Below are positions 25,274 through 34,164 of a DNA stretch of 64,000 bases, piece by piece. The DNA lies in the NCBI GenBank assembly GCA_031431475.1, contig JANPDL010000036.1:1-64000 (forward strand), given 5' to 3'. Origin of the DNA: JADCCX01 sp031431475. Its GTDB lineage: Bacteria > Pseudomonadota > Alphaproteobacteria > Rhizobiales > Beijerinckiaceae. Made by a program: the position numbers and the translations under genes. The number at the start of each line of letters is the position of its first letter. Positions within the stretch are counted from its first letter, which is position 1. Under the pieces are notes generated by a model, which saw nothing but the letters and a program-made list of their open reading frames with translations, was not told where the DNA came from and did no database searches.

Positions 25274-26350
25274 TCAGTAGCGCCGTTGCTTGTCGAGCAC
25301 ATTGATCATCCGCTGCGGCTCTCCGTTCAGGAAATGATCGAGATTGCTGCAAAAAATATCGGTGATCTTCCGGTTCTCGCTGGGTGCCGTACTGGCCGAG
25401 TGCGGACTGATCAGCACGTTGGGCAGATTCCAGAGCGGAGATGATGGCGGCAATGGCTCGACCGTTGCGACATCGAGCCCGGCGAAGGCGATGTGACCAC
25501 TGGTCAGGTTCGCGATCAAGGCTTGTTCATCCAGAACTTGCCCTCGCGCAATATTGATCAGCACCACCCCTGGTTTCATGGCAGAGAAGGCCTTTGCATC
25601 GATCATCCCCTCGGTATAAGGGGTGTGAGGCGTGGCCAGCACCACGTGGTCCGCGTCGGCCAGAGCCTTGTGCAGATCGGCTGGTCCATAAATGGCATCC
25701 GCACCAAGGCTGCGTGCACGATCAGCGCCGGGATGATTGACCAGAGCCTCGAAGCGCATTCCGAACGCTCTGGCTATCTCTCCCACGCGTGATCCGACCT
25801 GTCCCGCGCCGATGACCAGCATCCTGGAACCCCGGAGATCGCGCCCGCAGTACCGCTCCCACTGATGCGCCTGCTGACCACGGATCAGGCGCGGCAGGTC
25901 CTTTGCATAGCCAAGGACACAGAGCATGACGAACTCCGCCAGTGGATCGGCATGAATACCGCGCGCCGTCGTGACGATGATATCACTTTCGGCAAGGCCA
26001 TAGCCATGCACCATCTGGCCAACGCCGGAACTGGTTGTCTGGACCCAGCGGACATTCGGGCAAAGCGCCAAACCCCCGCCGGATTCAGCAGGTCCTGCAG
26101 GAAAATCCCACAGGATCGTCGCCTTCGACAGATTTGCGCGCCAGCGCTCCTCCTGCGCAGCCGTTCGGGCAAAACCGACGATCCCCTTGTGATCGGCCTC
26201 ATAGCGTACGGGTGGCAAAAGGTCCGGATCGTAGATGAGAGACGCGCGGTCCTTGATCACCGTCGCAATGCGGGAAGCATGCTGGGGCTCAAGTGGGGAC
26301 GTGATGAAGATTTTCTCGATCGGCGCAAGTGGCATGCGGGGATATTCCAT
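25274..26350 (-). CDS. D-2-hydroxyacid dehydrogenase (NAD-binding)
   Basis: 358 residues. The NAD-binding loop is VIGAGQVGSRVGEIARAFGM, and the catalytic Arg-Glu-His set appears in LINIARGQVLDEQAL (Arg), GLDVATVEPLPPSSPLW (Glu) and LISPHSASTAPSENRK (His, in the variant group where the usual Trp/Thr neighbours are altered). The N-terminal substrate domain has WVQTTSSGVG. It oxidises or reduces 2-hydroxy/2-keto acids. It is divergent from the polyamine-type ABC importer with a shared 125-bp control region, so the two may handle the same nutrient. The start could also be ATG 26335. Confidence 0.82.
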   Translation of the reverse strand: MEYPRMPLAPIEKIFITSPLEPQHASRIATVIKDRASLIYDPDLLPPVRYEADHKGIVGFARTAAQEERWRANLSKATILWDFPAGPAESGGGLALCPNVRWVQTTSSGVGQMVHGYGLAESDIIVTTARGIHADPLAEFVMLCVLGYAKDLPRLIRGQQAHQWERYCGRDLRGSRMLVIGAGQVGSRVGEIARAFGMRFEALVNHPGADRARSLGADAIYGPADLHKALADADHVVLATPHTPYTEGMIDAKAFSAMKPGVVLINIARGQVLDEQALIANLTSGHIAFAGLDVATVEPLPPSSPLWNLPNVLISPHSASTAPSENRKITDIFCSNLDHFLNGEPQRMINVLDKQRRY

Positions 26351-26386
26351 GGCTGTATTGAAACCGGCCGCTCACTCTAGGCCGAC

Positions 26387-26430
26387 TGCAGATCCGGTTG
26401 AAAGAGCTTTGACGCCGGTCCGGATTTGCA
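26387..26430. promoter_or_regulatory. Inverted repeat in the divergent control region of the ABC importer
   Basis: TGCAGATCCGG (26387-26397) faces CCGGATTTGCA (26420-26430), 11-bp arms with one mismatch and centres 33 bp (about three helical turns) apart. A perfect 10-bp palindrome CAACATGTTG follows at 26429-26438. The geometry suits a dimeric repressor acting on both the dehydrogenase and the importer. No regulator gene is adjacent. Confidence 0.4.
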
Positions 26431-26475
26431 ACATGTTGAGCGGATAGAACCTGTTGCATCCGAGGGGGTATAAAC

Positions 26476-27558
26476 ATGGCCTTGCCAACACGCCGTACTT
26501 TCATCGCAGCAACCGGCGCTGCTTCAGCCGTGTTCATGGTCGGGCGCCCGCCAGCCGTTCTGGCCCAGAATAGCGCGCTGGCTGGCGACATCACCGTGAT
26601 GGCCTATGCAGGAGCTTTCCGTGAAAAATTCACCCGGCACATCATCGAGCCTTTCCGCCAGCGGTTTCCAAACGTCACCGTCACCTACTTTGATGGCGGC
26701 AATTCGGCCCAGATGGTTGGCCTTTTGCGCGGTCAACGCAACGACCCGCAGATCGATGTTGCCATCATCGACGCTTCGGTGACGGCATCCGTCAACCAGG
26801 AGGGACTTTTCGAGCCCCTGACCGAGGCGGAAATGCCCAACCTCAAGGATTTACTGCCCGAGGCCACCCGCGTGACCAAAGGTTTTGGCCCGGCCTGCAC
26901 GTTCGATAGCTATTGTCTGCTCTTCGACACATCGCGGGTCCAGTTGAAGTCCCTGTCGCAATGGTGGGACCCTGCAAATCGCGAGCTGCTGGGCTTTGCT
27001 GCGCCGCCCAACATTCAGGGTATCGCGCTCACGCTGCTCGCCAACAGCATGATGGGTGCGGACTATCGGACATCCATCGATCCGGCGATCAATAAGCTGA
27101 AGGAAATTGCGCCTTTCGTGAAGACTTTCGAGCCCAGCCCCGACGGCACGACCATGCTGCTGAGCGGCGCGATTGGCCTGTCGACCGGCTGGAATGCGCG
27201 GTCGCAGATCCGCCGCGACGAGATCGGCGACAAACTGGGCATCCTGATCCCGCCCGAGGGTTCGGTGATCATCATGGACACAGTCAACGTCGTGAAAGGC
27301 CGCAAGAATCGTGATGCGGCCCTTGCTTTCGCCAATTACGTGATCTCGCCCGAAGCCCAAGAAGCCTTCGCAAATGCGACGTTCTATGGCGCTACCAACA
27401 GCAAGGCCAAGGTGAACAGCGAGGTGCTGCGCCGCTCGGTCGGCAACCCCGAGCTGCTGGCCCGCGCATTGCCGATTGACTGGGGTATTGTCTCGCCCCT
27501 GCGCGATCAGTGGACCCAGCGCTGGCGGCGCGAGGTCATTGCCATGAGCCGCCGCTGA
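26476..27558 (+). CDS. Polyamine-type ABC transporter substrate-binding protein
   Basis: 360 residues, preceded by CGAGGGGG. The twin-arginine-like leader MALPTRRTFIAATGAASAVF ends in LAQ, so export may be by Tat. The mature protein resembles PotD/PotF-type binding proteins: ITVMAYAGAFREKFTRHIIE, FDGGNSAQMVGLL, then IDVAIIDAS, and near the C-terminus ALAFANYVISPEAQEAF. The ligand cannot be read from sequence; homologous importers carry polyamines, amino acids or opine-like compounds. It is the first gene of a complete four-gene importer. Confidence 0.85.
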   Translation: MALPTRRTFIAATGAASAVFMVGRPPAVLAQNSALAGDITVMAYAGAFREKFTRHIIEPFRQRFPNVTVTYFDGGNSAQMVGLLRGQRNDPQIDVAIIDASVTASVNQEGLFEPLTEAEMPNLKDLLPEATRVTKGFGPACTFDSYCLLFDTSRVQLKSLSQWWDPANRELLGFAAPPNIQGIALTLLANSMMGADYRTSIDPAINKLKEIAPFVKTFEPSPDGTTMLLSGAIGLSTGWNARSQIRRDEIGDKLGILIPPEGSVIIMDTVNVVKGRKNRDAALAFANYVISPEAQEAFANATFYGATNSKAKVNSEVLRRSVGNPELLARALPIDWGIVSPLRDQWTQRWRREVIAMSRR

Positions 27559-27580
27559 CGAACGCACAGGTTACTGCCCG

Positions 27581-28651
27581 ATGGCCTTCGTGGAGATCCG
27601 CTCACTGCATGTGAGCTATGGCAAGACGCAGGTCGTGCATGGCCTGTCGCTCGACATCGAGCGCGGTGAGTTCCTAGCTTTGCTCGGGCCATCCGGTTGC
27701 GGCAAGACAACTGTTCTGCGCGCCATATCAGGCCTGTTGCAGCCGTCTTCCGGTGACATCCGCGTGGCCGACACCAATGTGGTGGGTTTGCCGGTACACA
27801 AGCGCAACATGGGCTATGTCTTCCAGAATTACGCCCTGTTTCCGCATATGTCGGTGGCGCGCAACATTGCCTACGGACTCAGCATGCGTGGGCTTGGAAG
27901 TGCTGAATCCGGAAAGCGAGTGCAGGACGTGCTTGAGCTGGTACGCATGTCAACTTTGTCCAGACGCAAGCCGAAACAGCTTTCAGGCGGCCAGCAACAG
28001 CGTGTCGCACTGGCGCGGGCGCTGGTGATTGAACCGCAACTGCTGCTTCTGGACGAGTGCCTGTCGAACCTCGATGCTAAACTGCGCGAGGAACTGCGCG
28101 TCGAGATCCGCGATATCCAGAAGCGCACCGGCGTGACGACGCTGTTTGTCACCCATGACCAGACTGAAGCGATGACAATGTGCGACCGGATCGCCATCCT
28201 CGACCATGGCCGCATAGCACAGATCGGCAACCCAAGGGACATTTACGAACGGCCAAACAGTCCGTTCGTCGCGCGCTTCATCGGTCGTATCAACGAGATT
28301 TCCGGACAATCCAACGGTGCGGGAGGCATCAGTCTGGACAAGACCAATATCAGGCTTCCAGGGCCGGTTCTGCGATCCGGGCCAGTCCTGATCATGCTGA
28401 GGCCGCACCGGATCACCATCAATGCGGTCAGCCCAGCTGCAGCGTCAGACCGCCTCACCGGCACGATCATCCGCAAGACGTTTATCGGCAATATGGCCGA
28501 GATCGCGGTCCAGACCGCAGTCGGCGTCCTGGTTGTCGAGATCAGTGCCGCCAGTGCCGATCTCGATCACCACCAACAGGGCGATACAGTGACGCTCACC
28601 TGGTCGGCGGCTGACATGATCGTCTTCGAGCCCGAGGAAGCGGTCCCATGA
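27581..28651 (+). CDS. ABC transporter ATP-binding protein (PotA-like)
   Basis: 356 residues. Walker A is GPSGCGKTT, the Q-loop YVFQNYALFPHMSVARN, the signature LSGGQQQRVALARAL and Walker B LLLLDECLSNLDAKLREELR, followed by TLFVTHDQTEAMTM with the switch His. The usual Pro in the DEPLSNLD segment is Cys, which is rare but outside the catalytic residues. From about residue 245 a C-terminal TOBE-type regulatory domain follows, as in PotA/UgpC. It energises the importer with the two permeases that follow; its stop overlaps the next start by 4 bp. Confidence 0.92.
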   Translation: MAFVEIRSLHVSYGKTQVVHGLSLDIERGEFLALLGPSGCGKTTVLRAISGLLQPSSGDIRVADTNVVGLPVHKRNMGYVFQNYALFPHMSVARNIAYGLSMRGLGSAESGKRVQDVLELVRMSTLSRRKPKQLSGGQQQRVALARALVIEPQLLLLDECLSNLDAKLREELRVEIRDIQKRTGVTTLFVTHDQTEAMTMCDRIAILDHGRIAQIGNPRDIYERPNSPFVARFIGRINEISGQSNGAGGISLDKTNIRLPGPVLRSGPVLIMLRPHRITINAVSPAAASDRLTGTIIRKTFIGNMAEIAVQTAVGVLVVEISAASADLDHHQQGDTVTLTWSAADMIVFEPEEAVP

Positions 28652-29496
28652 CAGCGCTGTCGCAGCGGCACACGATGGCAATGATTCTGGCACCTGCGGT
28701 TCTGTTCTTGGCCGGTGCGTTCATGCTGCCATTGCTGAATCTGGGGCGGTTGTCGGTGTTCGAGAACCTGCCCGGTGGGGCTATCCGGGAAACACTCACG
28801 CTTGCCAATTACCGCGCATTCCTGTCCGACAGTTTCAATCTGGAACTGACCCGCAATTCCTGCCTGATCGCGGTGCAGGCGAGCCTGCTGGCACTGCTGG
28901 TGGGCTATCCGATCGCGCTGTTCCTGTACCGGACCACTTCGCCCTGGCGGGGGCTGCTACTCGTCGCTGCGATATCGCCCCTTTTCGTCAGCGGCGTGGT
29001 CAGAGTCTTTGGCTGGCTGGTGATCCTGGGCGACACCGGCTTCATCAACGGCGGGTTCAAATGGCTCGGCCTGATTGATCGCCCGCTGGCCCTGATCTTC
29101 AACTGGACCGGCGTCGTGATCGGCCTCGCAGAAGGGCTCGTGCCGTTCGTGGTACTGGCACTGATCTCAGGCTTCGGGCGGCTCGACCAGAACATCGAGG
29201 ATGCTGCCGCGACGCTGGGCGCCGATCCCCTGCGCCGCTTCCTGACGATCACCCTGCCACTGAGTATGCCGGGAATCCTGCTGGCATTCCTGATCGGCTT
29301 CGTCGTGTCGATGAGTGCCTATGTCTCGCCGCGCATTCTGGGTGGGGGGCGCATCTTCGTGCTGGCAACGGAGATTTACGGGCAGACCTTCGAACTCAAC
29401 AACTGGCCGCTAGCAGCGGTGCTGTCGCTTTATATGCTGCTCCTGCTGGTTCTCCTGACGCTTGCTTATAAAAAGCTGACCGAAAGGTCGGCGTGA
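28648..29496 (+). CDS. ABC transporter permease (PotB-like)
   Basis: 282 residues, six hydrophobic segments. The EAA loop that docks on the ATPase is visible as NIEDAAATLGADPLRRFLTI, then TLPLSMPGI. Such permeases form the translocation channel with the second permease. It overlaps both neighbours by 4 bp (ATGA), so the ATPase and both permeases are probably translated together. Confidence 0.9.
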   Translation: MTALSQRHTMAMILAPAVLFLAGAFMLPLLNLGRLSVFENLPGGAIRETLTLANYRAFLSDSFNLELTRNSCLIAVQASLLALLVGYPIALFLYRTTSPWRGLLLVAAISPLFVSGVVRVFGWLVILGDTGFINGGFKWLGLIDRPLALIFNWTGVVIGLAEGLVPFVVLALISGFGRLDQNIEDAAATLGADPLRRFLTITLPLSMPGILLAFLIGFVVSMSAYVSPRILGGGRIFVLATEIYGQTFELNNWPLAAVLSLYMLLLLVLLTLAYKKLTERSA

Positions 29497-30281
29497 TGCG
29501 TGTCATCGGCAATCTGATCGTCGCCCTTGCCTTCGCCTATGTGCTGGCACCAATCCTGATCGTCGTGGTGATGTCATTCTCGATCGATGCCTATATCGTC
29601 TTCCCGCCATCCGGCTGGAGCCTGAAATGGTACGGCGAATTGTGGCAGCGTAAGGAGTTCCATGACGGCCTCATGGTCAGTCTCAAGATTGCAGCTATGG
29701 TCACCGCAACGGCCTTGATCATCGGCGTCCCGGCCGCGCTTGCGGTGGCCCGGGGGCAAGGTCGTTGGCGTGATCTGGCCTATGCCTACCTCACGGCACC
29801 GCAACTTGTGCCGGCCGTGGTGTTGGGACTGATGCTTCTTCTGGTCTTTGCTCCCTTCCGGCTGGTCGCGACCTTACCCGGCGTGGTGATTGCGCATGTC
29901 GTCGTCACCATGCCATTTGTCATACGGATCATGGTCACCACTTTTTCGACAATCACTGCTGACTGCGAGGCGGCAGCAGCGACGCTTGGTGCCTCTCCGC
30001 TCAAGGTCTTCTTCACGGTGACACTGCCTCTGTCAGCACCGGGATTGCTGGCTGCGGCGGCCATTGCCTTCATCGTGTCGTTCGACGAGACCGTCGTGAC
30101 ATTGTTTCTATCGGGTCCGCGCTTCACCACCTTGCCGGTACAGGTCTTCAACTACGTCACCACGAAGACAGATCCGCTGATCGCGGCACTCTCCACCGTA
30201 CTGCTCGTGTTTACGGCATTGCTTATCGCAGCTGTGGAGCGATCGATCGGCATTGTGCAAGCCGTTTCAACGCCAAGATGA
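29493..30281 (+). CDS. ABC transporter permease (PotC-like)
   Basis: 262 residues, six hydrophobic segments. The EAA loop reads CEAAAATLGASPLKVFFTVT then LPLSAPGL, and the downstream FIVSFDETVVTLFLSGP is characteristic of PotC/PotI permeases. It completes the importer and is the last gene of the operon. No enzyme gene follows; the next 280 bp are non-coding. Confidence 0.9.
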   Translation: MMRVIGNLIVALAFAYVLAPILIVVVMSFSIDAYIVFPPSGWSLKWYGELWQRKEFHDGLMVSLKIAAMVTATALIIGVPAALAVARGQGRWRDLAYAYLTAPQLVPAVVLGLMLLLVFAPFRLVATLPGVVIAHVVVTMPFVIRIMVTTFSTITADCEAAAATLGASPLKVFFTVTLPLSAPGLLAAAAIAFIVSFDETVVTLFLSGPRFTTLPVQVFNYVTTKTDPLIAALSTVLLVFTALLIAAVERSIGIVQAVSTPR

Positions 30282-30558
30282 ACCGGTACTGCCCTGGTAT
30301 CACTCAAAATTTTGCGGCATCGACCGCTGCAATGGTGGCATTCCAGAAGCTACAGCACGTTACTTTTGACTGAATCAGGAAGCCCATTTGGCAGCAAACC
30401 AGATTCACTGCGCTGACCGTTTGGAGAGTTTAAACGCCACGGGTTTGTCGGAGCCCATAGGTTTTATGGATCAATCTGATCCATATTCGGATTGTCGCAA
30501 GTTATGGTTCTGTTTCATGGATGTCTTTGGTCTGCAGGATTTGCTTGCCCATGTGCCA
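30282..30558. other. Intergenic region with a perfect palindrome
   Basis: No supported gene. ATGGATCA-ATC-TGATCCAT at 30466-30484 is a perfect inverted repeat with 8-bp arms. It lies between the importer operon and an IS5-like relic and could be an operator, part of a terminator or part of the IS end. Confidence 0.4.
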
Positions 30559-31064
30559 TCACACCATCCGGACGGTGATGGATTGGCCGAGTTCGCGCAT
30601 GCGTTTCAGTGACTTGATGGCGACGGCGACTTCAGTTGTCCATTGGCATTTCGCGGTAAAACTGTGTGCCGCCGATGATACGTGTGTCGCGACTGATCGC
30701 AGCTAAGACCTTTGTTCGTCGGTCGTAGCTGGATGATCTTTGCCAGATTGCCCGGCCATAGGCCTTGATGGCCATAACATGCTGGTTTTGCTGGGTGGGT
30801 TGTGTCGCGGCCATTTGGCTCGGCATGGCATCCCGGTCGGAAGGAACGATCACCTTTGCATTTGGCTTCCTGGCGATCACGACGCCATACACACCGTCCT
30901 GTCATAAGCGCCGTCTCCCATGATCGAGGCCGCCCACTTCGCGCCGTCCGAGGTTTCGGATGCCATTCAACAATAGCATCATCTGTAATCCAGATCGTCA
31001 GGCTGTCGTGATTGCAAAGCCCGGCCTCATACTTCCTCAATTCGTTACGCAGTGCTCCCGGCAT
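30559..31064 (-). pseudogene. Degraded IS5-like transposase fragment
   Basis: Pieces of an IS5-type DDE transposase are readable in different minus-strand frames. The N-terminal piece is LRNELRKYEAGLCNHDSLTI, then WITDDAIVEWHP and RSGRPRSWETALMTG. Later pieces are VIARKPNAKVIVPSDRDAM, AIKAYGRAIWQRSSSYDRRT and MDNW, and a tail with TEVAVAIKSLKRMREL. The central catalytic region is missing and at least two frameshifts are present, so the gene is dead. It lies just upstream of tRNA-Ser, a common landing site for mobile DNA. Confidence 0.6.
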
Positions 31065-31286
31065 GGAACAAGATGCCGGATCCTTGAGCGAAGCTTGAAT
31101 GGCACGAACTGGAGCCCCGGAACGGATAGGCCAGTTCTCCGTCACTCCCCCTGACAAGCACCTCAACACGGTATTTGCATACCAAGGACCTATAAACCAG
31201 AAAGTACCTGTCATGACTATCGAGGACTGGTGCTTGTCAAAACCGGCCTGCGCGTGCATACACCGTCGCCAAGCGCCCAGCGCTTC

Positions 31287-31377
31287 GGAGACGTGGCCGA
31301 GAGGCTGAAGGCACTCGTTTGCTAAATGAGCGTACCCCAAAAGGGTACCGAGGGTTCGAATCCCTCCGTCTCCGCCA
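31287..31377 (+). tRNA. tRNA-Ser (anticodon GCT)
   Basis: Acceptor stem GGAGACG (31287-31293) pairs with CGTCTCC (31367-31373), followed by discriminator G and an encoded CCA (31375-31377). The anticodon stem CTCGT/ATGAG encloses the loop TTGCTAA, giving anticodon GCT for AGC/AGT serine codons. A long class II variable arm (GTACCCCAAAAGGGTAC) and the T-loop GGTTCGAATCC are present. Immediately downstream the base composition drops to AT-rich, as expected beside an integration site. Confidence 0.96.
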
Positions 31378-31598
31378 TTCACTATTGATTTCATTCATGT
31401 TTTTCGATTTTTATGAAATCTACTAACAAGCTACTGCAAAAATTCGCCCTTTAACGTGGTGCTACGCGGATGTCCTGTGTGCCGAAAGCGATCACTAAAA
31501 CGTGATTGGCGGTCGCGCGTTCTGACGATGCTGCGCTTATAAATACTATTGCGACGTGAATTAACGAAGCAATTTAAATCACCACAGGAAAACAATAA

Positions 31599-31853
31599 AT
31601 GGATTTTAACACGATCAAAGCCGCAATCGACAACGAAATTTCAATAAGAAAATCTGATAAATTCGGAATAAAAGTCGGCGGTGAACTCTATAAAGAATTG
31701 GCCAAAGCTGGATTTATCAAAAAGGTAACGTTTTCAGCCTTCGGAACAGGCGCTTTTCCTGAAGAAATTCCCGCGTATGATGGAAAATATTATATTTTCC
31801 ATGATTGGGAATTAGACGACTACGCCTTCAAAGTTGGTGTTCCGGCGTCATGA
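31599..31853 (+). CDS. Small AT-rich hypothetical protein next to a HEPN-like gene
   Basis: 84 residues, preceded by CAGGAAAAC, a good ribosome-binding site. I do not recognise it. It is rich in Lys, Ile and aromatic residues (DGKYYIFHDWELDDYAF), has no signal peptide or membrane segment, and its codons are markedly more AT-rich than those of the flanking genes. That suggests acquisition by transfer at the adjacent tRNA-Ser. It ends 21 bp before the HEPN-like gene, so the two probably form an operon; an antidote or partner role is possible but only inferred. Confidence 0.6.
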   Translation: MDFNTIKAAIDNEISIRKSDKFGIKVGGELYKELAKAGFIKKVTFSAFGTGAFPEEIPAYDGKYYIFHDWELDDYAFKVGVPAS

Positions 31854-31874
31854 CCAACAGATACCCACAATAAC

Positions 31875-32336
31875 GTGCCGAAGGCGGCTTCGCATGAGGA
31901 AGAGGAATTGAGTGAAGAAGCGAAATGGGCGTTCATCACTACGCTTGACGACGAACTGTTGAAGGGCGGTGTTACCATGTCGGAATGGTGTGCATTCATC
32001 GTTCGCGATTGCGATTACGCCTTCGTCGGTGGCGCGAACGTCGCAACCGTCATAACCGCTACCGCCGCAATCGAAACCTATCTTCGAGCCGAATATGCAG
32101 GCGGGAAGCGCATTCGTCTAAAGGATTTGATTGACAGCGCCCCAATCGAACAGGGGCTTCGCGATGACATTCACAAACTGCGAAAGTACCGCAACACTTG
32201 GGTACATGTGGCAACGCCGGAAAAGGACGAAGCCATACTACAAAACCCCAAGGCCTATGAAGAACAGCTAGAAGAATGGGCCAAACTGGCGCAACGCACC
32301 TTGCGCCGAACTATCCATGAAAACCAGTGGGTATGA
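31875..32336 (+). CDS. HEPN-like protein
   Basis: 153 residues from GTG 31875. The helical C-terminal half contains DDIHKLRKYRNTWVHV, where RNxxxH matches the R-x(4-6)-H active-site motif of HEPN RNase domains. An upstream helix (ATAAIETYLRAEYAGG) also fits HEPN proteins. HEPN proteins act as RNases in toxin-antitoxin, abortive-infection and CRISPR-linked systems, though some are inactive binding modules. No MNT nucleotidyltransferase antitoxin is adjacent; the only partner is the small upstream gene. The RNase role is inferred from the motif and the tRNA-linked location. Confidence 0.55.
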   Translation: MPKAASHEEEELSEEAKWAFITTLDDELLKGGVTMSEWCAFIVRDCDYAFVGGANVATVITATAAIETYLRAEYAGGKRIRLKDLIDSAPIEQGLRDDIHKLRKYRNTWVHVATPEKDEAILQNPKAYEEQLEEWAKLAQRTLRRTIHENQWV

Positions 32337-32357
32337 AAAAACCCGCCAGCGTGGCGG
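32336..32357 (-). terminator. Rho-independent terminator, strong on the minus strand
   Basis: Perfect hairpin CCGCCA-GCG-TGGCGG (32343-32357). On the minus strand it is followed by GTTTTTT, a classic intrinsic terminator. On the plus strand it lies just after the HEPN-like stop and could also slow plus-strand transcription. A minus-strand transcript that would need it is not obvious, which hints at a decayed or unrecognised gene in 32500-33240. Confidence 0.7.
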
Positions 32358-32637
32358 CTGCGGGCTAGAATGCGATGGACCGGAACAGTGTAACGATCCA
32401 TCGCCGTGACGGTGACAGGAGGTAGTACCGGTACCCCGCCCCGGCCAATTTCAACGCAAAGGTAGCTTTGGGCTAATTCTTCCAAGTTCGAATGCTGAAA
32501 GCGAGTAGAGCGGAACGGCCAAGACGCGGTGGTTTCTCCTCGAATGCAACTTCGAGAATGACCCCATCTACAGCCGCTACGGCTTTACGCCGCCATCTTC
32601 CGAGAACTGATCAGCCAAACCCGAAGGAGTGCCGCCC

Positions 32638-32853
32638 TTGCCGGCCAACAGCATTGCCCGCGTGAGCCTGCTCGCTCTCGCCCTTGCCGTCACGTTCTCC
32701 CCAGCGCCTGCACAGGCCGAAGAGGTGGTCCAGATCGATGGCGGCTCAGCCCCGTCCGGTCGCATCTGTGGTGGTCAGCATTGGCACGGCTTCCCGGGAC
32801 GCGAAAGCGCGGTGGTCGGTGCTATCATCGGGTTTGCGAGCGATGTTTGTTAG
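32638..32853 (+). CDS. Short exported protein or truncated gene start
   Basis: 71 residues from TTG 32638, with GAAGGAG about 8 bp upstream. The first 31 residues (VSLLALALAVTFSPAPAQA at the core) form a clear Sec signal peptide with an AxA site. The rest (EEVVQIDGGSAPSGRICGGQ, then HWHGFPGRE) is short and unlike a known family. It may be the 5' stump of a secreted-protein gene cut off near 32850, where composition changes. Confidence 0.35.
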   Translation: MPANSIARVSLLALALAVTFSPAPAQAEEVVQIDGGSAPSGRICGGQHWHGFPGRESAVVGAIIGFASDVC

Positions 32854-32912
32854 CACATTATCTGGACGATTTTCAGAGAAGTTTGCCATCTGGGTGATTT
32901 GTATCATCTGCG

Positions 32913-33240
32913 TCATTTTCTGACGTAAACGCTTTGTCGGATGTTGCGTTCTTTTTGCGCAAGCGCCTCTCGATTGAGAGGCGACGCTGGAATCGGAGCC
33001 AAGCATTCTGCAAAATGTTTACGTCCAACACCGACAAAATCGAAAATAGCACCCAGGAATGATCTGGCATCAACCGAAAGATTGTCGAAATCTGCCAATT
33101 CAATTGCATAGGCGGTGACATCCCCGGACGTGGTGTAGCTGGACGGTAGCCATTGATCGATATTCGGGTGAAGCTCGGGTTTGCGACAACCAATGCCACT
33201 GGCAATCGGTAGAATTGGTGAGCTATCGTAAGCCTTTGAT
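32913..33240 (-). other. Unidentified minus-strand open frame, possible gene remnant
   Basis: A frame without a usual start codon reads KPELHPNIDQWLPSSYTTSG, then DVTAYAIELADFDNLSVDA and RSFLGAIFDFVGVG before a stop at 32913. Its composition looks protein-like but I cannot assign a family. It ends upstream of the minus-strand terminator at 32343-32357, so it may be the remains of a gene that used it. The rest of 32337-33342 holds nothing else I can support. Confidence 0.25.
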
Positions 33241-33342
33241 CAGCCAGTTAACGCTGTTGCAAGGCCATGCGGCTAGAATGATGTGATGATGAATTCGGTT
33301 TGGCCACGTATGGCCATTTGATTGCACGGGAACCAAGGCTTT

Positions 33343-34128
33343 ATGTCGGATCGCATCGGCAAGATCAGGAAGTCCGAGCTGACACTGCTTTTCCAGCCGC
33401 AGATGTCAGCGGATGGGTCCACGCTTGTGTGCGCAGAGGCTCTTCTGCGCCAGAATCACCCGTCGCGAGGCCGGTTGAGCCCGCCTGACTTCATGGCAAG
33501 CCTCAACACACGGGCATTGCGCGAAGAACTGGACTGGTGGGTTCTTGAGGCAGCCTGCAAACAGGGGCTGCGATGGCCAGATATCAGTGTCAGTGTCAAC
33601 ATGTCCGCGACGCAGTTTCGTCACTCCGATTTTGCGGCGCGCGTCCTTGATCTGATCAAGACAGTTGGTGCCCGGCCAGAAGGGATTGAGATAGAAATCC
33701 TGGAAGGTGCCTTCATCAAGGATTTCGATGCCGCCATCATAAACATCAACACCCTTCGGGCGGGAAACGTCCGCGTTGCGCTGGATGACTTTGGGACAGG
33801 TTATTCGAGTCTGACGTATCTGTTGCGGTTGCCGATCGACAAGCTGAAGATCGACAGATCCTTCACCAGCAAAGTCGAGTTCGTTCAATCCGCAACCATC
33901 GTTCAGGCCATCACCGCTATGGCACGCGCTTTGGGCCTCAAGGTCACTGCTGAAGGCGTCGAAACCGTTGCACAGCATCAACTCCTTCGCACTATGGGAT
34001 GCCACTACCTGCAGGGATATCTGTTTTCGCCGCCGACATCGGCTGATGCGATTTCCCGCATCATAGAGCAGCAGCGCGAGGCTGTTTTGCGCAATCTGGA
34101 AACCATGAGGAAGTCCAGCGCGGCCTGA
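33343..34128 (+). CDS. Stand-alone EAL-domain c-di-GMP phosphodiesterase
   Basis: 261 residues from ATG 33343 (MSDRIGKIRKSELTLLFQPQ). It consists of an EAL domain only. The catalytic set is intact: AEALLR (the EAL Glu), SVNMSATQF (Asn), IEIEILEGAF (Glu), VALDDFGTGYSSLTYLLRLP (DD), DKLKIDRSF (Lys), TAEGVETVAQH (Glu) and LQGYLFSPP (Gln). It should hydrolyse c-di-GMP in the cytosol. There is no GGDEF or sensor domain, so control would come from partners or expression. The neighbours are a TadG-like pilus gene and a two-component pair, which fits surface attachment control. Confidence 0.88.
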   Translation: MSDRIGKIRKSELTLLFQPQMSADGSTLVCAEALLRQNHPSRGRLSPPDFMASLNTRALREELDWWVLEAACKQGLRWPDISVSVNMSATQFRHSDFAARVLDLIKTVGARPEGIEIEILEGAFIKDFDAAIININTLRAGNVRVALDDFGTGYSSLTYLLRLPIDKLKIDRSFTSKVEFVQSATIVQAITAMARALGLKVTAEGVETVAQHQLLRTMGCHYLQGYLFSPPTSADAISRIIEQQREAVLRNLETMRKSSAA

Positions 34129-34164
34129 AGGAAACTTTATGAGGCGAGCCCGGGACGCACCCGT

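Noticed and set aside
30606..31394. Long minus-strand open frame of 262 codons across the tRNA-Ser gene
   Set aside because: It runs through the tRNA and through frameshifted pieces of an IS5-like transposase; only short parts are transposase-like, so it is not a real gene.
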